Shown: one piece after another, positions 43,577 to 53,153 of the stretch
Layout: every line of letters starts with the position of its first letter
Position numbering within the stretch: position 1 is the stretch's first letter
Assembly (NCBI GenBank): GCA_015272515.1
Contig: JACYLN010000025.1
Coordinates: forward strand, 1-64,000
Origin: Leptolyngbyaceae cyanobacterium C42_A2020_001
GTDB lineage: Bacteria > Cyanobacteriota > Cyanobacteriia > Leptolyngbyales > Leptolyngbyaceae
DNA: 64,000 nucleotides
Reading direction: 5' to 3'
The notes under the pieces: model-generated
Database searches by the model: none
What the model was told of the DNA's origin: nothing
The model's input: only the letters and a program-made list of their open reading frames with translations
Program-made: the position numbers and the translations under genes

Positions 43577-44575
43577 TTATCCTTCTCCACCCCATACCAT
43601 TCGTGCTCCCCACAGTAGGATAATGCCTGCCAGTGCCAGCCAATCCCTCATCCTAAACCGAAATTGGTGCCATTGAACCTGGTGTTGATTAGGACTGGTA
43701 AATCCCCGCACTTTCATAGCGCTGGCAATTTGCTCAGCCCGCAGCAATAAATTCTCCAGCAATCGTTCTGCTACCATCAACCAGACTTGAATGGTACGCC
43801 GCATTCCCAGTTTTTTCCAGTTAATCGCACGTGTGCTAACGGATCGCACCAAATTTTGCACTTCCTCCAGCACTAGCGGAATGAATCGGAGCGAGAGCGT
43901 TAAAGTCAGGGCAATTTCAGTTACGGGAACATTGAAGCGGCGTAGCGGGGACAACCAATTTTCGATCGCCCCCGTCACTTCTTCAGGGGCGGTGGTTAAC
44001 AGAAACAGGTTGGTGCTGTAGATCAGGGTAAATAGCAGCGTACTGACACGAATCCCCAAATCTAGCGATCGGCGAGTAATGGTAATGGGTCCCTGCTGTA
44101 CCAGAATGTAAGTATAGTCCGTGGGTTGGGGGAATACTTCTGGCGTTTTTCCCGCATCCAGGGAAGTTGCAGGCTTTTCCTGAAACCACTCAAATGGATT
44201 CCACGGGTTCTTTGCCGGTGGCGGTGGCGGCAGTTGGTTAGGTTGTTCCGCAAATGCCAGTTCATTGGCGGGCAGGCGTGGCTGGTGGGATGCATTTAAT
44301 CCATCCGGGAGTACCGTGGTTAGGGCAAAGACCAGGAAACACAGAAACAGCAGCCACCCCATCTGCTGTCGCCACACCCGCAGCGGAATTCTGGCACTGA
44401 GGGTGAGGAGAATTAATAAGACAACCAGTGCGATGCGCCAGGGCGGATTTGCCAACAGGGGTGCTGCCAAAAAGGTTAACAGCCATCCTAATTTGACTCG
44501 TGGATCAAGCCTGTGCATCCAAGTGACGGGTTGTTCCAGATAAAGCCCTAGCGGGAGCGATCGCAATAAATCCAT
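43577..44575 (-). CDS. Energy-coupling factor transporter transmembrane protein (EcfT/CbiQ-like)
   Basis: A 332-residue inner membrane protein of the CbiQ/EcfT family, the coupling subunit of ECF importers for vitamins or metals. Hydrophobic segments occur at about 28-60, 70-88, 175-200 and 305-325. Family features are WMHRLDPRVKLGWLLTFLAAP near the start and the ARxxx coupling motifs STRAINWKKLG and ASAMKVRGF near 235-290. A Pro-rich loop of about 60 residues (LPPPPPAKNPWNPFEWFQ) is inserted between helices and is typical of the cyanobacterial version. No ECF ATPase or S-component is adjacent; the gene sits between der and pipX, a conserved arrangement. Confidence 0.88.
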   Translation of the reverse strand: MDLLRSLPLGLYLEQPVTWMHRLDPRVKLGWLLTFLAAPLLANPPWRIALVVLLILLTLSARIPLRVWRQQMGWLLFLCFLVFALTTVLPDGLNASHQPRLPANELAFAEQPNQLPPPPPAKNPWNPFEWFQEKPATSLDAGKTPEVFPQPTDYTYILVQQGPITITRRSLDLGIRVSTLLFTLIYSTNLFLLTTAPEEVTGAIENWLSPLRRFNVPVTEIALTLTLSLRFIPLVLEEVQNLVRSVSTRAINWKKLGMRRTIQVWLMVAERLLENLLLRAEQIASAMKVRGFTSPNQHQVQWHQFRFRMRDWLALAGIILLWGARMVWGGEG

Positions 44576-44603
44576 GACTCGATTTTAGATTTTAGATGGA
44601 CGA

Positions 44604-44640
44604 TTTTAGATTGAGAGGAGTCTGCGATCGCAATCTAAAA
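44604..44640. repeat. Inverted repeat TTTTAGATTG/CAATCTAAAA
   Basis: A perfect 10-bp inverted repeat with a 17-nt loop lies in the der-ecfT spacer, within a run of GATTTTAGATTTTAGA near-repeats. It could fold in the transcript as a processing or attenuation hairpin. No T-run follows on the minus strand. Confidence 0.5.
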
Positions 44641-44671
44641 CCTGCAATCCTCAATCTCCAATCTGCCAGAG

Positions 44672-46030
44672 TTATACTTTTGTGGCTCGGTTGACACTGC
44701 GTTCCGCATCCCGCACTTTTTTGCCACGCCAGAACAGCCGCACAGGGGTGCCCTTAAAGCCCAATGCCTGCCGAAACTGCCGTTCGATATAACGACGGTA
44801 GCCATCGTTGAACAAAGTGGGATCATTAACAAAGAGGGCGATGCTGGGAGGCTGCGTGCTCACCTGAGTCCCGTAGTAGATTTTGCCCTGCCGTCCGCCA
44901 CGGGTTGTGGGGGGAGTATGCCAACTCACTGCTTCTTCTAGCACCTCATTAATGACGGAGGTGGTGACGCGACGACGGTGTTGTTCTGCTGCAACATTCA
45001 CCAGATCAAGGATTTTTTCGACCCGCTGCCCGGTTTGAGCACTGATAAAGATAATTTCTGCCCATTCAATAAAGTGCAGTCGATTGGTAATGTCTCGTTC
45101 GTAATCGTAAATGGTCTGAGAATCTTTTTCGATCGCATCCCATTTATTCACCACCAGCACACAGGCGCGCCCTTCATCGGCAATGCGCCCGGCCAGTTTT
45201 TGATCCTGCTCAGTCACGCCATCGATCGCGTCAATCACAAACAGCACCACGTCCGCCCGCGCGATCGCCTTAAAGGCTCGGTTGATGCCAAAAAATTCGG
45301 GTCCGTATTCCACATTCTTTTTCTTACGAATTCCGGCAGTGTCGATAATTCGGTAAGTTTGCCCATCCCGCTCCACCACCATATCGATCGCGTCACGGGT
45401 GGTGCCCGAAATCGGGCTGACAATCGCTCGGTTCTCTCCTACAAAGGCATTCAGCAGGCTAGATTTACCTACGTTAGGACGACCCGCGATCGCCACTTTA
45501 ATCTCTTCTGTTTCATCTAATTGATCGGTTGGCGGCAGGTAAGCCATCAGTTCATCTAACAGATCCCCAGTACCGTTGCCATGAATGCCAGAAACAGGAT
45601 GGGGTTCGCCCAAGCCCAACTCCCAAAAATCTGCCGCCTGAATCACGCCCTGTTCCACTGATTCGCACTTGTTTACTGCTAAAAGCACAGGCACCGGCTG
45701 TTGACGTAACCATTCGGCAATTTCATGATCGCCGCCTGTAGGTCCGGTTTGTCCATCTACCACAAAAATCGCAGCGCTGGCTTCGGCTAAGGCTGCCATT
45801 GCCTGCTCTCGAATCAGGGGCAAAAACTCAGTGTCATCATCAAATACTAAGCCGCCCGTATCCACCACCAGAAATTCGCGATCACTCCAGAATGCCCGCT
45901 TATAGGTGCGATCGCGGGTTACGCCTGGCTCATCATAGACGATCGCTTCTTGCACTCCCGCCAACCGATTGACGACAGTTGATTTGCCCACGTTGGGACG
46001 ACCGATAATAGCAACGACGGGCAGAGGCAT
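44672..46030 (-). CDS. der: Ribosome biogenesis GTPase Der (EngA)
   Basis: A 452-residue protein with two tandem Era-like GTPase domains and a C-terminal KH-like domain. Domain 1: [32 protein letters not shown]. Domain 2: [34 protein letters not shown]. The KH-like end is [17 protein letters not shown]. It is essential for maturation of the 50S subunit. Length and motifs are normal. ATG 46030 begins [12 protein letters not shown]. It heads the conserved minus-strand run der-ecfT-pipX-pipY. Confidence 0.97.
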   Translation of the reverse strand: MPLPVVAIIGRPNVGKSTVVNRLAGVQEAIVYDEPGVTRDRTYKRAFWSDREFLVVDTGGLVFDDDTEFLPLIREQAMAALAEASAAIFVVDGQTGPTGGDHEIAEWLRQQPVPVLLAVNKCESVEQGVIQAADFWELGLGEPHPVSGIHGNGTGDLLDELMAYLPPTDQLDETEEIKVAIAGRPNVGKSSLLNAFVGENRAIVSPISGTTRDAIDMVVERDGQTYRIIDTAGIRKKKNVEYGPEFFGINRAFKAIARADVVLFVIDAIDGVTEQDQKLAGRIADEGRACVLVVNKWDAIEKDSQTIYDYERDITNRLHFIEWAEIIFISAQTGQRVEKILDLVNVAAEQHRRRVTTSVINEVLEEAVSWHTPPTTRGGRQGKIYYGTQVSTQPPSIALFVNDPTLFNDGYRRYIERQFRQALGFKGTPVRLFWRGKKVRDAERSVNRATKV

Positions 46031-46405
46031 GGCAACGTCCTGGAAAAATCCTGCAAAAGTTCAGTCTTTTATTCTAGCGAACCTGTTTGATGGCGGCGTG
46101 TTTTCGGCTAGTTTGTTGTGAAAACTTGGCATAAATGAGCGGAGATCAACCGATAACTCCCTATCGTCAACTGAGTTCACACATTTGAGCAATGCATCAA
46201 CCAGGTTTCACGGAAAAGCGCAAACCCGTGTTGTAGCTACCGTTACCGATGTCGGGAACCGTTCAGTCACCGCATCACAGCTTTTCACCAATCCAGGGTT
46301 GCGCTTCTAGCCTGCTCGCCCATGTGTGAGTTGAAGGTACAAATTTTAGCTGCTTAAGTTTCCTGCAAATCCGCAGGCTCGACGTTTCATGGAGTTTTTT
46401 GAGGA
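46031..46405. other. 375-bp divergent gap between der and the L,D-transpeptidase gene
   Basis: It should contain promoters for both genes. I see no confident -35/-10 pair, RNA gene, repeat family or ORF in it. Confidence 0.4.
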
Positions 46406-46975
46406 ATGAACCGGAAAATCGTCGCGATCGCGTCCACCTTTGCCATCATCACTGCAATAGGAACCATTGCCCCTTCTGCTGTTGCCCAAACCTCAAATAG
46501 CACAAAACTCAGTTGGGTCGCTCCCAAAGATGCCAGCCTGCGCCTCACCCTCACCCCCAAATTCACCGCAACAGGGGAACGCATTCTTAACCTAGAACTG
46601 CGCCTCGACGGCAAAGTGATCGAGCGAGTGCAGGCAGTTTCCGGCAAGCCAGACGTGCAAAACTTCCGCTTGGGGCAAAATTCCCGCTCAGGCTCACGAG
46701 AACCATTACCCCAGGGAATTTATCGCGTGGGAGCAGTTGATCGCAACGGTGGATTGCCCTTCGCCATGGGCGATGTCTTCATTCCAGTCACGCCTTTATT
46801 CGCCACATCTCGCAGCGGCATTGGCATTCACCGAGATGCCGATCGCCACATTCAAGGAGGTTCCGGCACTATCGGCTGCTTAGGCATTCTGAGGGCAAAA
46901 GACGTAGACACCGTTGCTCGCTTCGTCACCCTGTATCGAGTGAAGACGCTCGTGGTGGATTATGGGTTGAACTAG
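46406..46975 (+). CDS. Exported L,D-transpeptidase-like (YkuD-fold) protein
   Basis: A 189-residue precursor with a signal peptide (MNRKIVAIASTFAIITAIGT then ending AVAQTS). The domain resembles YkuD/L,D-transpeptidase catalytic folds: LPQGIYRVGAVDRNGGLPFA corresponds to the strand before the active site, and GIGIHRDADRHIQGGSGTIG then CLGI provides His142 and Cys158 with the expected spacing. The canonical SHGC(V/I)R is replaced by GTIGCLGI, so it is an atypical member. Possible roles are peptidoglycan cross-linking or release of cell-wall peptides in the periplasm. It stands alone, divergent from der. Confidence 0.7.
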   Translation: MNRKIVAIASTFAIITAIGTIAPSAVAQTSNSTKLSWVAPKDASLRLTLTPKFTATGERILNLELRLDGKVIERVQAVSGKPDVQNFRLGQNSRSGSREPLPQGIYRVGAVDRNGGLPFAMGDVFIPVTPLFATSRSGIGIHRDADRHIQGGSGTIGCLGILRAKDVDTVARFVTLYRVKTLVVDYGLN

Positions 46976-46997
46976 AGTCGGTGGAGGTGGGTCGGTA

Positions 46998-47090
46998 GAA
47001 TTCACTTACTCATCCCCTCACCCCCTCACCCACCCATTGACTCGCTCACCCCCTCACCCCCTCGCTCACCCCCTCTCTTCTTCCTCCTGT
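46998..47090. repeat. C-rich simple repeat (TCACCCCC units)
   Basis: Irregular repeats of CTCACCCC and CGCTCACCCC fill the space between the convergent transpeptidase and kinase genes. This is the usual short tandem-repeat type of cyanobacterial spacers. It has no coding content. Confidence 0.6.
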
Positions 47091-47092
47091 CT

Positions 47093-49921
47093 TTACTGCG
47101 TAAGCGGCAATTTGATCTGAAACTCTGTGCCCTCAGGGCTTGAATCGCAGTGGAGGGTGCCTTGATGCTTTTCCGTGACAATTTGGTGGCTAATCGACAA
47201 GCCCAAGCCCGTCCCTCTGCCAATCGGTTTTGTTGTAAAAAACGGCTCGAAGATTCGTTTAAGCGTGCTGTCTGTCATGCCGCTGCCGTTGTCCCGAATG
47301 CTAATTCGGACACAGGGACTCCCGTTCAGCTTGCTCAACTCGGTGCGAATGCTGATGCGGCTGGGGTTCTCGCGTAACTCCTGAAGCGATCGCGCCTTGT
47401 TGCGGTCTTCCAGGGCATCGATCGCATTACTCAAAATGTTCATAAACACCTGGTTGAGTTGTCCGGCGCAACACTCTACCAGCGGAATATCTCCATACTC
47501 CTTCACCACCTCAATTCCCAGAAAATTACCATTTGCTTTCAAACGGTGGTGCAAAATCATCAAGGTACTGTCAATTCCGTCGTGCAAATTAGCAGGTTTC
47601 AGCCCGTCTTCATCAATTCGGGAGAAATTGCGAAGCGACAACACAATTTGACGAATTCGATCTGCCCCAATTTGCAGAGACGATAGTGTTTTTGGCAAAT
47701 CTTCCGCCAGAAACGCCAAATCAATTTCTTCCATCCGCTCTGCAATGTCGGCATGAACCTGGGGATGGTGGATTTGGTACAGTTTGAGCAATCCCAATAA
47801 TTCCTCGGTGTAACCCTGGATGTGTTTTAAATTGCCATAGATGAAATTAACTGGATTGTTTATTTCGTGGGCAACCCCTGTGACTAACTGCCCCAAACTC
47901 GACATTTTTTCCGTCTGAATCAGTTGCGTTTGGGTTTGCTGCAAATCCTCCAACATTTCAGCTAGTTGCTGGGTTTTTTGCTTAGTTTGTGCCAACAAAT
48001 GTGCCTGTTGTAGGGCAACACCCAACTGATCCGTAATCTGCCGCATTAGCTCAATATCTCTTTCCTTCCAGAAATGGGGTTGAGAATGCTGGTAAGCCGC
48101 CAGAACACCCCATAACGTTTGCCCTACAAAAATAGGTGCTGTCAGAAACGCTTTGATCTTGAATTGGTCTAAAATCTCCAGATGACAGGGTGTTAAACCA
48201 GCGGTATAAACATCGTTCACAACATAAATCTGGTTATTCTGATAGCGCCCTCCCTGCGTTTCTTGTAGATAGGTATCGTTCCAGACGATGTTAACTCCCA
48301 ATTGACCAACCTCGACCAACTCGGTTTCGGCAAATTCAAAATTGGCCACAAATTTACCGCCCCAGTTCTCATCAAATTGGTAGACTGCTACCCGCTCTGC
48401 TTTTAAAAAGTGACAGACTTCTTGAGTAACAAACCGAAAAATTTCTTCGATCTCAAGAGAACTGCGAACTTTAGCGACGACATTGGAAAGGGTTTGCTGT
48501 TGTTCAATGTGCTGATGTAGTTCTGTGGTTCGTTCCTGTACTTGATGTTCCAGGGTGGTGTTGAGCGATCGCACCTGAGAATAGAGGCGATATTGCTGCA
48601 CTGCCATCGCAAAATGGTCTGCCATCTCCTGTGCTAGCTGCTTCTCGCCCTCTGTCCAGGGAGCAGAACTTCCCCGCTTCAGTTCTCGCCAAGCTGCAAA
48701 TGAAGGTTGGGGCATTTGCTGGCGACTATCATGATCGCGATACCCTGCCCACAAGCGTTCTGTTTCGATTTCTGCACGAAACAACGTCAGGCAGCCCAAC
48801 AGGCGATCGCTGTAACGGAGCGGCACAATCAAGACCCCCCGAATCGATGTTTCCTGAAAAGAGGGAGCGATCGTTCGCAGCAGTGGCTCTTGATAGATAT
48901 CACAGATTGCCCAAGAAGCTAGATCAGGTCGTTCCCCTGTAGGTGAATAGCCGGATGCCAGCCTTTGATGGGACCATGGTTCTGTACCAGAATCTTCATT
49001 CGCCTCAACGTTGCCAATGGCCGCTTTAGGCTGTGTCAGGTAGCGTTGCCACATGAGATGATGCTCAACCTGCTGCTGACTATTGATCAACTCGCTGGGC
49101 TGCTCACCGTAGGTATAGAGTTCTTCTGCCTCTTGAGGGTGGGTTGCTGTCAGGTATAGCCTGCCGCCCACTGCCTCAAAGATTTCAACTGCTATTTTGA
49201 GAGCTGCCTCAAACCGAACGGTAGGGATCTGGTGCAGCAGTGTGGAGACGCGATTGATTTTGGTTTCTCGCTCAGCTTGTTCGCGCAGTTGGCTCAGAAG
49301 GGTTGCTTGAGCGATCGCCACCTCCACCTGATCTACCACCGCTTGAATAAACTCCAGTTCCTCAACGGAAACGGTGCGCTGTTCAGAGTGGTGAGAAACC
49401 ATCAGTCCCCAGAGGCGATCGTTCTGCAAAATTGGCACCACCACGGAAGACTTCACGCCCATCGCTGTCAAATATTCCACATGACACGGGTCAACGGGTC
49501 GATAACGCAAATCCGATCCAGCCTCTAACGTTTCCCAATCCTCCTCTAAACTGTGCCCTGTTGTGGTTTGGTTAACAACATCTACTACCACTCGCTGGCG
49601 AGCTTTGAGAAGTAACTCGCGCGCATAGGGTGGAATATCATCCGCCGGGAAATTTAACTTTAACAAGGAGGGTAATCGTTCCTTATCAATCGCTTCAGCA
49701 ATCACTTCGCCACTGCCATCAGCATGAAAACGATACACCTTAACGCGATCTGTCCCCAAAAACGATCGCATCTCCGCCACTGTCGTCTCCAAGATTGTTT
49801 GAAGCTCTAACGATTGACGAATCCTGAGAGTAATTCGGTGTAGCAACTCTTGCTGCTGAAGAGACTGCTGGGCTGATATGGCGGTTTCTGTAGAGGGCAT
49901 GATTGAATGCGTCATTTCCAT
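47093..49921 (-). CDS. Multi-GAF sensor histidine kinase with two putative bilin-binding GAF domains
   Basis: A 942-residue protein numbered from ATG 49921; a TTG 11 codons upstream is less likely. GAF1 (about 25-205) is phytochrome/cyanobacteriochrome-like, with Cys146 in VDPCHVEYLTAMGV, the place of the chromophore Cys in Cph1-type proteins. GAF2 (about 235-440) lacks it. GAF3 (about 480-645) has the cyanobacteriochrome pattern WNDTYLQETQGGRY and AGLTPCHLEILDQF with Cys579. A coiled coil and a kinase core with His685 (LVTGVAHEINNPVNFI), N box NILSNAIDALED and GTGLGLSISHQ follow. There is no membrane helix. It is likely a light-sensing or light-tuned soluble kinase. No response regulator is adjacent. 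Bilin binding is inference from motifs. Confidence 0.85.
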   Translation of the reverse strand: MEMTHSIMPSTETAISAQQSLQQQELLHRITLRIRQSLELQTILETTVAEMRSFLGTDRVKVYRFHADGSGEVIAEAIDKERLPSLLKLNFPADDIPPYARELLLKARQRVVVDVVNQTTTGHSLEEDWETLEAGSDLRYRPVDPCHVEYLTAMGVKSSVVVPILQNDRLWGLMVSHHSEQRTVSVEELEFIQAVVDQVEVAIAQATLLSQLREQAERETKINRVSTLLHQIPTVRFEAALKIAVEIFEAVGGRLYLTATHPQEAEELYTYGEQPSELINSQQQVEHHLMWQRYLTQPKAAIGNVEANEDSGTEPWSHQRLASGYSPTGERPDLASWAICDIYQEPLLRTIAPSFQETSIRGVLIVPLRYSDRLLGCLTLFRAEIETERLWAGYRDHDSRQQMPQPSFAAWRELKRGSSAPWTEGEKQLAQEMADHFAMAVQQYRLYSQVRSLNTTLEHQVQERTTELHQHIEQQQTLSNVVAKVRSSLEIEEIFRFVTQEVCHFLKAERVAVYQFDENWGGKFVANFEFAETELVEVGQLGVNIVWNDTYLQETQGGRYQNNQIYVVNDVYTAGLTPCHLEILDQFKIKAFLTAPIFVGQTLWGVLAAYQHSQPHFWKERDIELMRQITDQLGVALQQAHLLAQTKQKTQQLAEMLEDLQQTQTQLIQTEKMSSLGQLVTGVAHEINNPVNFIYGNLKHIQGYTEELLGLLKLYQIHHPQVHADIAERMEEIDLAFLAEDLPKTLSSLQIGADRIRQIVLSLRNFSRIDEDGLKPANLHDGIDSTLMILHHRLKANGNFLGIEVVKEYGDIPLVECCAGQLNQVFMNILSNAIDALEDRNKARSLQELRENPSRISIRTELSKLNGSPCVRISIRDNGSGMTDSTLKRIFEPFFTTKPIGRGTGLGLSISHQIVTEKHQGTLHCDSSPEGTEFQIKLPLTQ

Positions 49922-50126
49922 AAAGCGTCTCTTTAGGAACTTAGAGTGCCCCAAATTGGGTCAGTTTTAACAAGCAGGCAGGTTTGAGCCTTTTTTTACC
50001 GCTTCTTCATCGATTTAATGGATGACTTAACGAGGATTCTCTCGAATCTGTAAGAAACTGCTCCCAAATCAATTTCATCTTCTATACTGCTGTCGTGATT
50101 CTGATAATTCGTCACCGAGCAGCCCT

Positions 50127-51215
50127 ATGTTGAAGGATGCCAGCACCAATCCAGTTTTAATGACTTCCTCCCACGAGGAAAAACTCTCCAGGTTCCACAT
50201 CGTGAGTAAATCAGTAGAGCCTAGCCAATTTTCAGCCAACACCTATGCGGAGCGGCTGATGGATGACTTATTCCAGGACATTGAACATCTCCTGGATATG
50301 AAGCCCGATCCAGCAGAGGCAGATGCCTCAACCACTGACTTCAGCGCAGAAACACCGATCCCATCGCCTTCTCAACAGGTTGATGCGGAAGAATCTCGTT
50401 TGGCGCTTCCGTTAGCTCGGAATGAAGCCATATCAGTTCCAGATCCAATAGCACCGGGCGATCGCGCCCTGGCTGAGGTGAAAGAATCTCCTACTTTGAC
50501 TAATCCAGCTTCTACACAAGAAACTGAGCGATCGTCCAAGCGCACCTACGAGCGCCTGTTGTTGGCAGTTGGGTGTATTTCAGTCGTCGTCTCACTGGCG
50601 CTGTATCTGCTGTATCAAGACGGAAAAACTCGCCAACAGGCAACTGCGCCCAGTGCGGTGAGTACAGCGGCAACTCAACCTGCTGATTCGTTGAACCCAT
50701 TTGCCGCCTATGCTCAAAAAGCCCTTCGCGCGATTGATCAGCATACTCAGCAATCTTCGACAACTATCCCCGCCCCGACTGGAACCACTGGAACATCAGC
50801 ACTCCCAACCGTTACCATTCCCCAGACCAACGCACCATCGCCCTTGCCAAACCGCACTGCCACTGGCTTAGAGCGAATTTACGTTCCGGTTTATCAAATT
50901 CCCTCCAATCTTTATCCACCTGGAACGGCTGTTGCACCATTGCCCAGTGCAGGTTTGCCAAAGACACCCGCTAAAGGCAAATCGAAACCTGCGATCGCGC
51001 GAACATCAACTGTTGCTCGTAAGCTGGTAGGTGTATTAGATCAAGGCGATCGCTCAGTTGCCCTGTTTGAGACAAACGGCATCACGCAGCGCTATGAAAT
51101 TGGTGAAAGTATTGGCTCCTCCGGCTGGACACTGGTGGAAGTCACCAAAGATCAGGCAGTTATCCGTCGCAATGGAGAAGTGCGATCGCTATTTGTTGGG
51201 CATAGTTTTCAGTGA
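50127..51215 (+). CDS. Single-pass membrane protein with GspC/PilP-like C-terminal domain
   Basis: A 362-residue protein. Residues 1-140 are cytosolic, acidic and Pro/Ser-rich. One membrane helix lies at about 146-165 (LLLAVGCISVVVSLALYLLY). A low-complexity Thr/Pro/Ala region then runs to about 290. The C-terminal 65 residues (ARKLVGVLDQGDRSVALFET, then YEIGESIGSSGWTLVEV and AVIRRNGEVRSLFVG) resemble the small beta domain of type II secretion GspC or type IV pilus PilP proteins. This suggests a role linking cytoplasm and periplasm at an envelope machine, but no secretion genes are adjacent. It is followed 93 bp later by a TIGR04376 gene. The family is not otherwise recognised. Confidence 0.65.
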   Translation: MLKDASTNPVLMTSSHEEKLSRFHIVSKSVEPSQFSANTYAERLMDDLFQDIEHLLDMKPDPAEADASTTDFSAETPIPSPSQQVDAEESRLALPLARNEAISVPDPIAPGDRALAEVKESPTLTNPASTQETERSSKRTYERLLLAVGCISVVVSLALYLLYQDGKTRQQATAPSAVSTAATQPADSLNPFAAYAQKALRAIDQHTQQSSTTIPAPTGTTGTSALPTVTIPQTNAPSPLPNRTATGLERIYVPVYQIPSNLYPPGTAVAPLPSAGLPKTPAKGKSKPAIARTSTVARKLVGVLDQGDRSVALFETNGITQRYEIGESIGSSGWTLVEVTKDQAVIRRNGEVRSLFVGHSFQ

Positions 51216-51308
51216 GTGATGGATATTAGATAGTGGAGAGTGAGGGTGAACTGCCAACGCCATTCCACCATTCACTATCCACGGTTTACTGCCACTGGAG
51301 CATTTGTC

Positions 51309-51884
51309 ATGGGGATTTTTGATGATTTCAGTAAGTTTCTAGAAGAGCGATTGGATGAATACCTGGCTGCCAATCCGCATCTGGAACTCATGGCGATGGA
51401 GGAAAAACTGCGAGAACAGGAAGAAGAAACCCTGAAACTGATGACCGATCTGAAAATGAAGGAGCGTCAGTTGCAGGATGAGATTTTAGCGATCGCGCAA
51501 GATATTCAAGTGTGGCACGCCCGCATTGAAAAAGCCGAGGCAAAAGGCAGATCAGATCTGGCAGAACCCGCCAAAGCGCACGAAGCCAATTTGCTGCGTC
51601 AGGGTAACCAAAAATGGGGGCAAATGGAGATGTTGAAGGAGCGCATTCAACAAACCCACGAGCTTCAGCAAAAAATTCAGCAACGCCGTAAAGAAGTGCA
51701 GGTAGAAGTGACCCAGGCTCAGGCAACCCGCACCACTACCTCAACTCAAACCAGTAGCACGAGTTGGAATAGCCCACCCATTGGCAGCACCAACAGCGGC
51801 AACCCTGCCCAACTGGAAAAACAGTTTCAGCGGTGGGAAGCAGAAGAAGAACTGGAAGAACTCAAGCGCAACCTGGGAAAATGA
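51309..51884 (+). CDS. TIGR04376-family coiled-coil protein
   Basis: A 191-residue protein. ATG 51309 is chosen because MGIFDDFSKFLEERLDEYLA is the conserved opening of this cyanobacterial family and GGAG lies upstream. Residues about 25-130 are almost wholly helical and charged (LEEKLREQEEETLKLM-like, QELQDEILAIAQ-like heptads), predicted as a coiled coil. A Thr/Ser-rich linker (TRTTTSTQTSSTSW) follows, then a short C-terminal helix (EKQFQRWEAEEELEELKRNL). There is no signal peptide, so it is cytosolic or peripheral. Function is unknown, and a structural or scaffolding role is possible. It probably shares transcription with the upstream membrane protein. Confidence 0.75.
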   Translation: MGIFDDFSKFLEERLDEYLAANPHLELMAMEEKLREQEEETLKLMTDLKMKERQLQDEILAIAQDIQVWHARIEKAEAKGRSDLAEPAKAHEANLLRQGNQKWGQMEMLKERIQQTHELQQKIQQRRKEVQVEVTQAQATRTTTSTQTSSTSWNSPPIGSTNSGNPAQLEKQFQRWEAEEELEELKRNLGK

Positions 51885-51891
51885 GTGTAGG

Positions 51892-52929
51892 TTAATCTGA
51901 TAAGACCTGAAGCCGGACGACGCGATCGCTCATGTCATCCAGCGGAGTTTCGATGATTTCGTTGGCGAGGTTGCCCAGGCAACTCAGGAGAGTTCTCAGG
52001 TGGGGGGTACTTTCCCCACTATCAACATATACCCGCTCGGATAGGTTGTTGAGTCGCTTCCAGGTGAGAAATAGCTTGACGACTGTTTGTTCTAGTTGGG
52101 CTGCCTGGTTTACCAGGTCGGCAGTAGCGCTGAGGCAACCAATTCGCAATGCCTCTTCCAGGGCTAACTCCAGATTTAAGGATTCGGTGGAAAGTGCCTG
52201 AACTCTAGCTGCGGCTTCCAGGTACTTTGCCAGATAGCGGGCTTCGGCGGTGACCTGTTTTACGGTGTCTACGTCGGGCGTTTCGGCGATCGTGTCGCGC
52301 AAGGTGATTTGATGGGTTTCCGGCAGCTTTTGCATCTCCTTGACTAAGGGAGCCAGGTAACGAGTGGGTAAGGTGTGATCTGCTGCTTTCTCACGAATCG
52401 GTTCTGGTAATAATTCAGAAGTCATTGCCGTCCATTCATCTGAGAGTTGCCGTACTTCTCGCCGCGTGATGCGATCGCCTCGCCGGGCCGCATCGCTCAC
52501 TAACTGTTGCACTTCTGGCGCAGAATGAGCCGTTTCCACAAATGCCCGCTTGCTGAACTGGTTCACGTCATCCGGTTCTAGAAAGCCACCCTCGATCAGC
52601 GTATCGGCACTGTTCGCAACTTCAATCAGCGCATAAGCCTGACTCTTGCTAATTTCGCGATCCTTCAACCAGTTCAAAAACCCGGTGCCGCGCCCATCCC
52701 CGTTGCGTTTTTCGCGATCGCGCACCGTCCGCAAAATCCGCCCACGCCAGATATCGGTTTGCAAGTCAAAGCGATCGCACACCTGCCATGCTTGCTCGAT
52801 CTGTTGTTGAAACTCGTGATCGGGGATGCGATCGTCTTCTGGATCGGGAAGCTGAAACTCCAGAGGAGCTTTGCCATTTAAAACCGCCGGAATCAGATCA
52901 GAGGAGCCATTTGGCAGGGTACGAACCAT
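51892..52929 (-). CDS. Conserved cyanobacterial protein with possible DNA-binding helices
   Basis: A 345-residue, mostly helical, soluble protein. FLNWLKDREISKSQAYALIE at about 85-105 looks like a helix-turn-helix of the DUF3102/ParB-like kind, and GDRITRREVRQLSDEWTAM at about 150-170 is a second basic helical segment. The rest is helical with LVKEMQKLPETHQITLRD and VTAEARYLAKYLEAAARV. It resembles a family present in many cyanobacteria, but no function is known to me. A role in chromosome or plasmid maintenance, or as a regulator, is speculation from the helices. It is convergent with the TIGR04376 gene (7 bp between stops). Confidence 0.65.
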   Translation of the reverse strand: MVRTLPNGSSDLIPAVLNGKAPLEFQLPDPEDDRIPDHEFQQQIEQAWQVCDRFDLQTDIWRGRILRTVRDREKRNGDGRGTGFLNWLKDREISKSQAYALIEVANSADTLIEGGFLEPDDVNQFSKRAFVETAHSAPEVQQLVSDAARRGDRITRREVRQLSDEWTAMTSELLPEPIREKAADHTLPTRYLAPLVKEMQKLPETHQITLRDTIAETPDVDTVKQVTAEARYLAKYLEAAARVQALSTESLNLELALEEALRIGCLSATADLVNQAAQLEQTVVKLFLTWKRLNNLSERVYVDSGESTPHLRTLLSCLGNLANEIIETPLDDMSDRVVRLQVLSD

Positions 52930-53086
52930 GACTACGCATCAAAAACAGTCGGATTATTATGGCATGTCTACGATGGGGTTTTGGGTAAAACATCTGGGCA
53001 AAAGCTCGTGCTCGTGTCGGTCCAATGCAGATCGCCAATTCAGCAAGGTGTAAATATTTCTTTTGACTTTTTAACCTGACTCATGC

Positions 53087-53115
53087 AAAAAGCAGCCCCG
53101 CGATCGCGAAGCTGC
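53087..53115 (-). terminator. Intrinsic terminator of the carotenoid-protein gene
   Basis: On the minus strand GCAGC and GCTGC enclose the self-complementary CGCGATCGCG and are followed by TTTTT. It lies 39 bp past the stop of the helical carotenoid protein gene. Confidence 0.75.
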
Positions 53116-53153
53116 CCGTTTGACCACAGCAATCATCAAACTCAGACCTTTAT

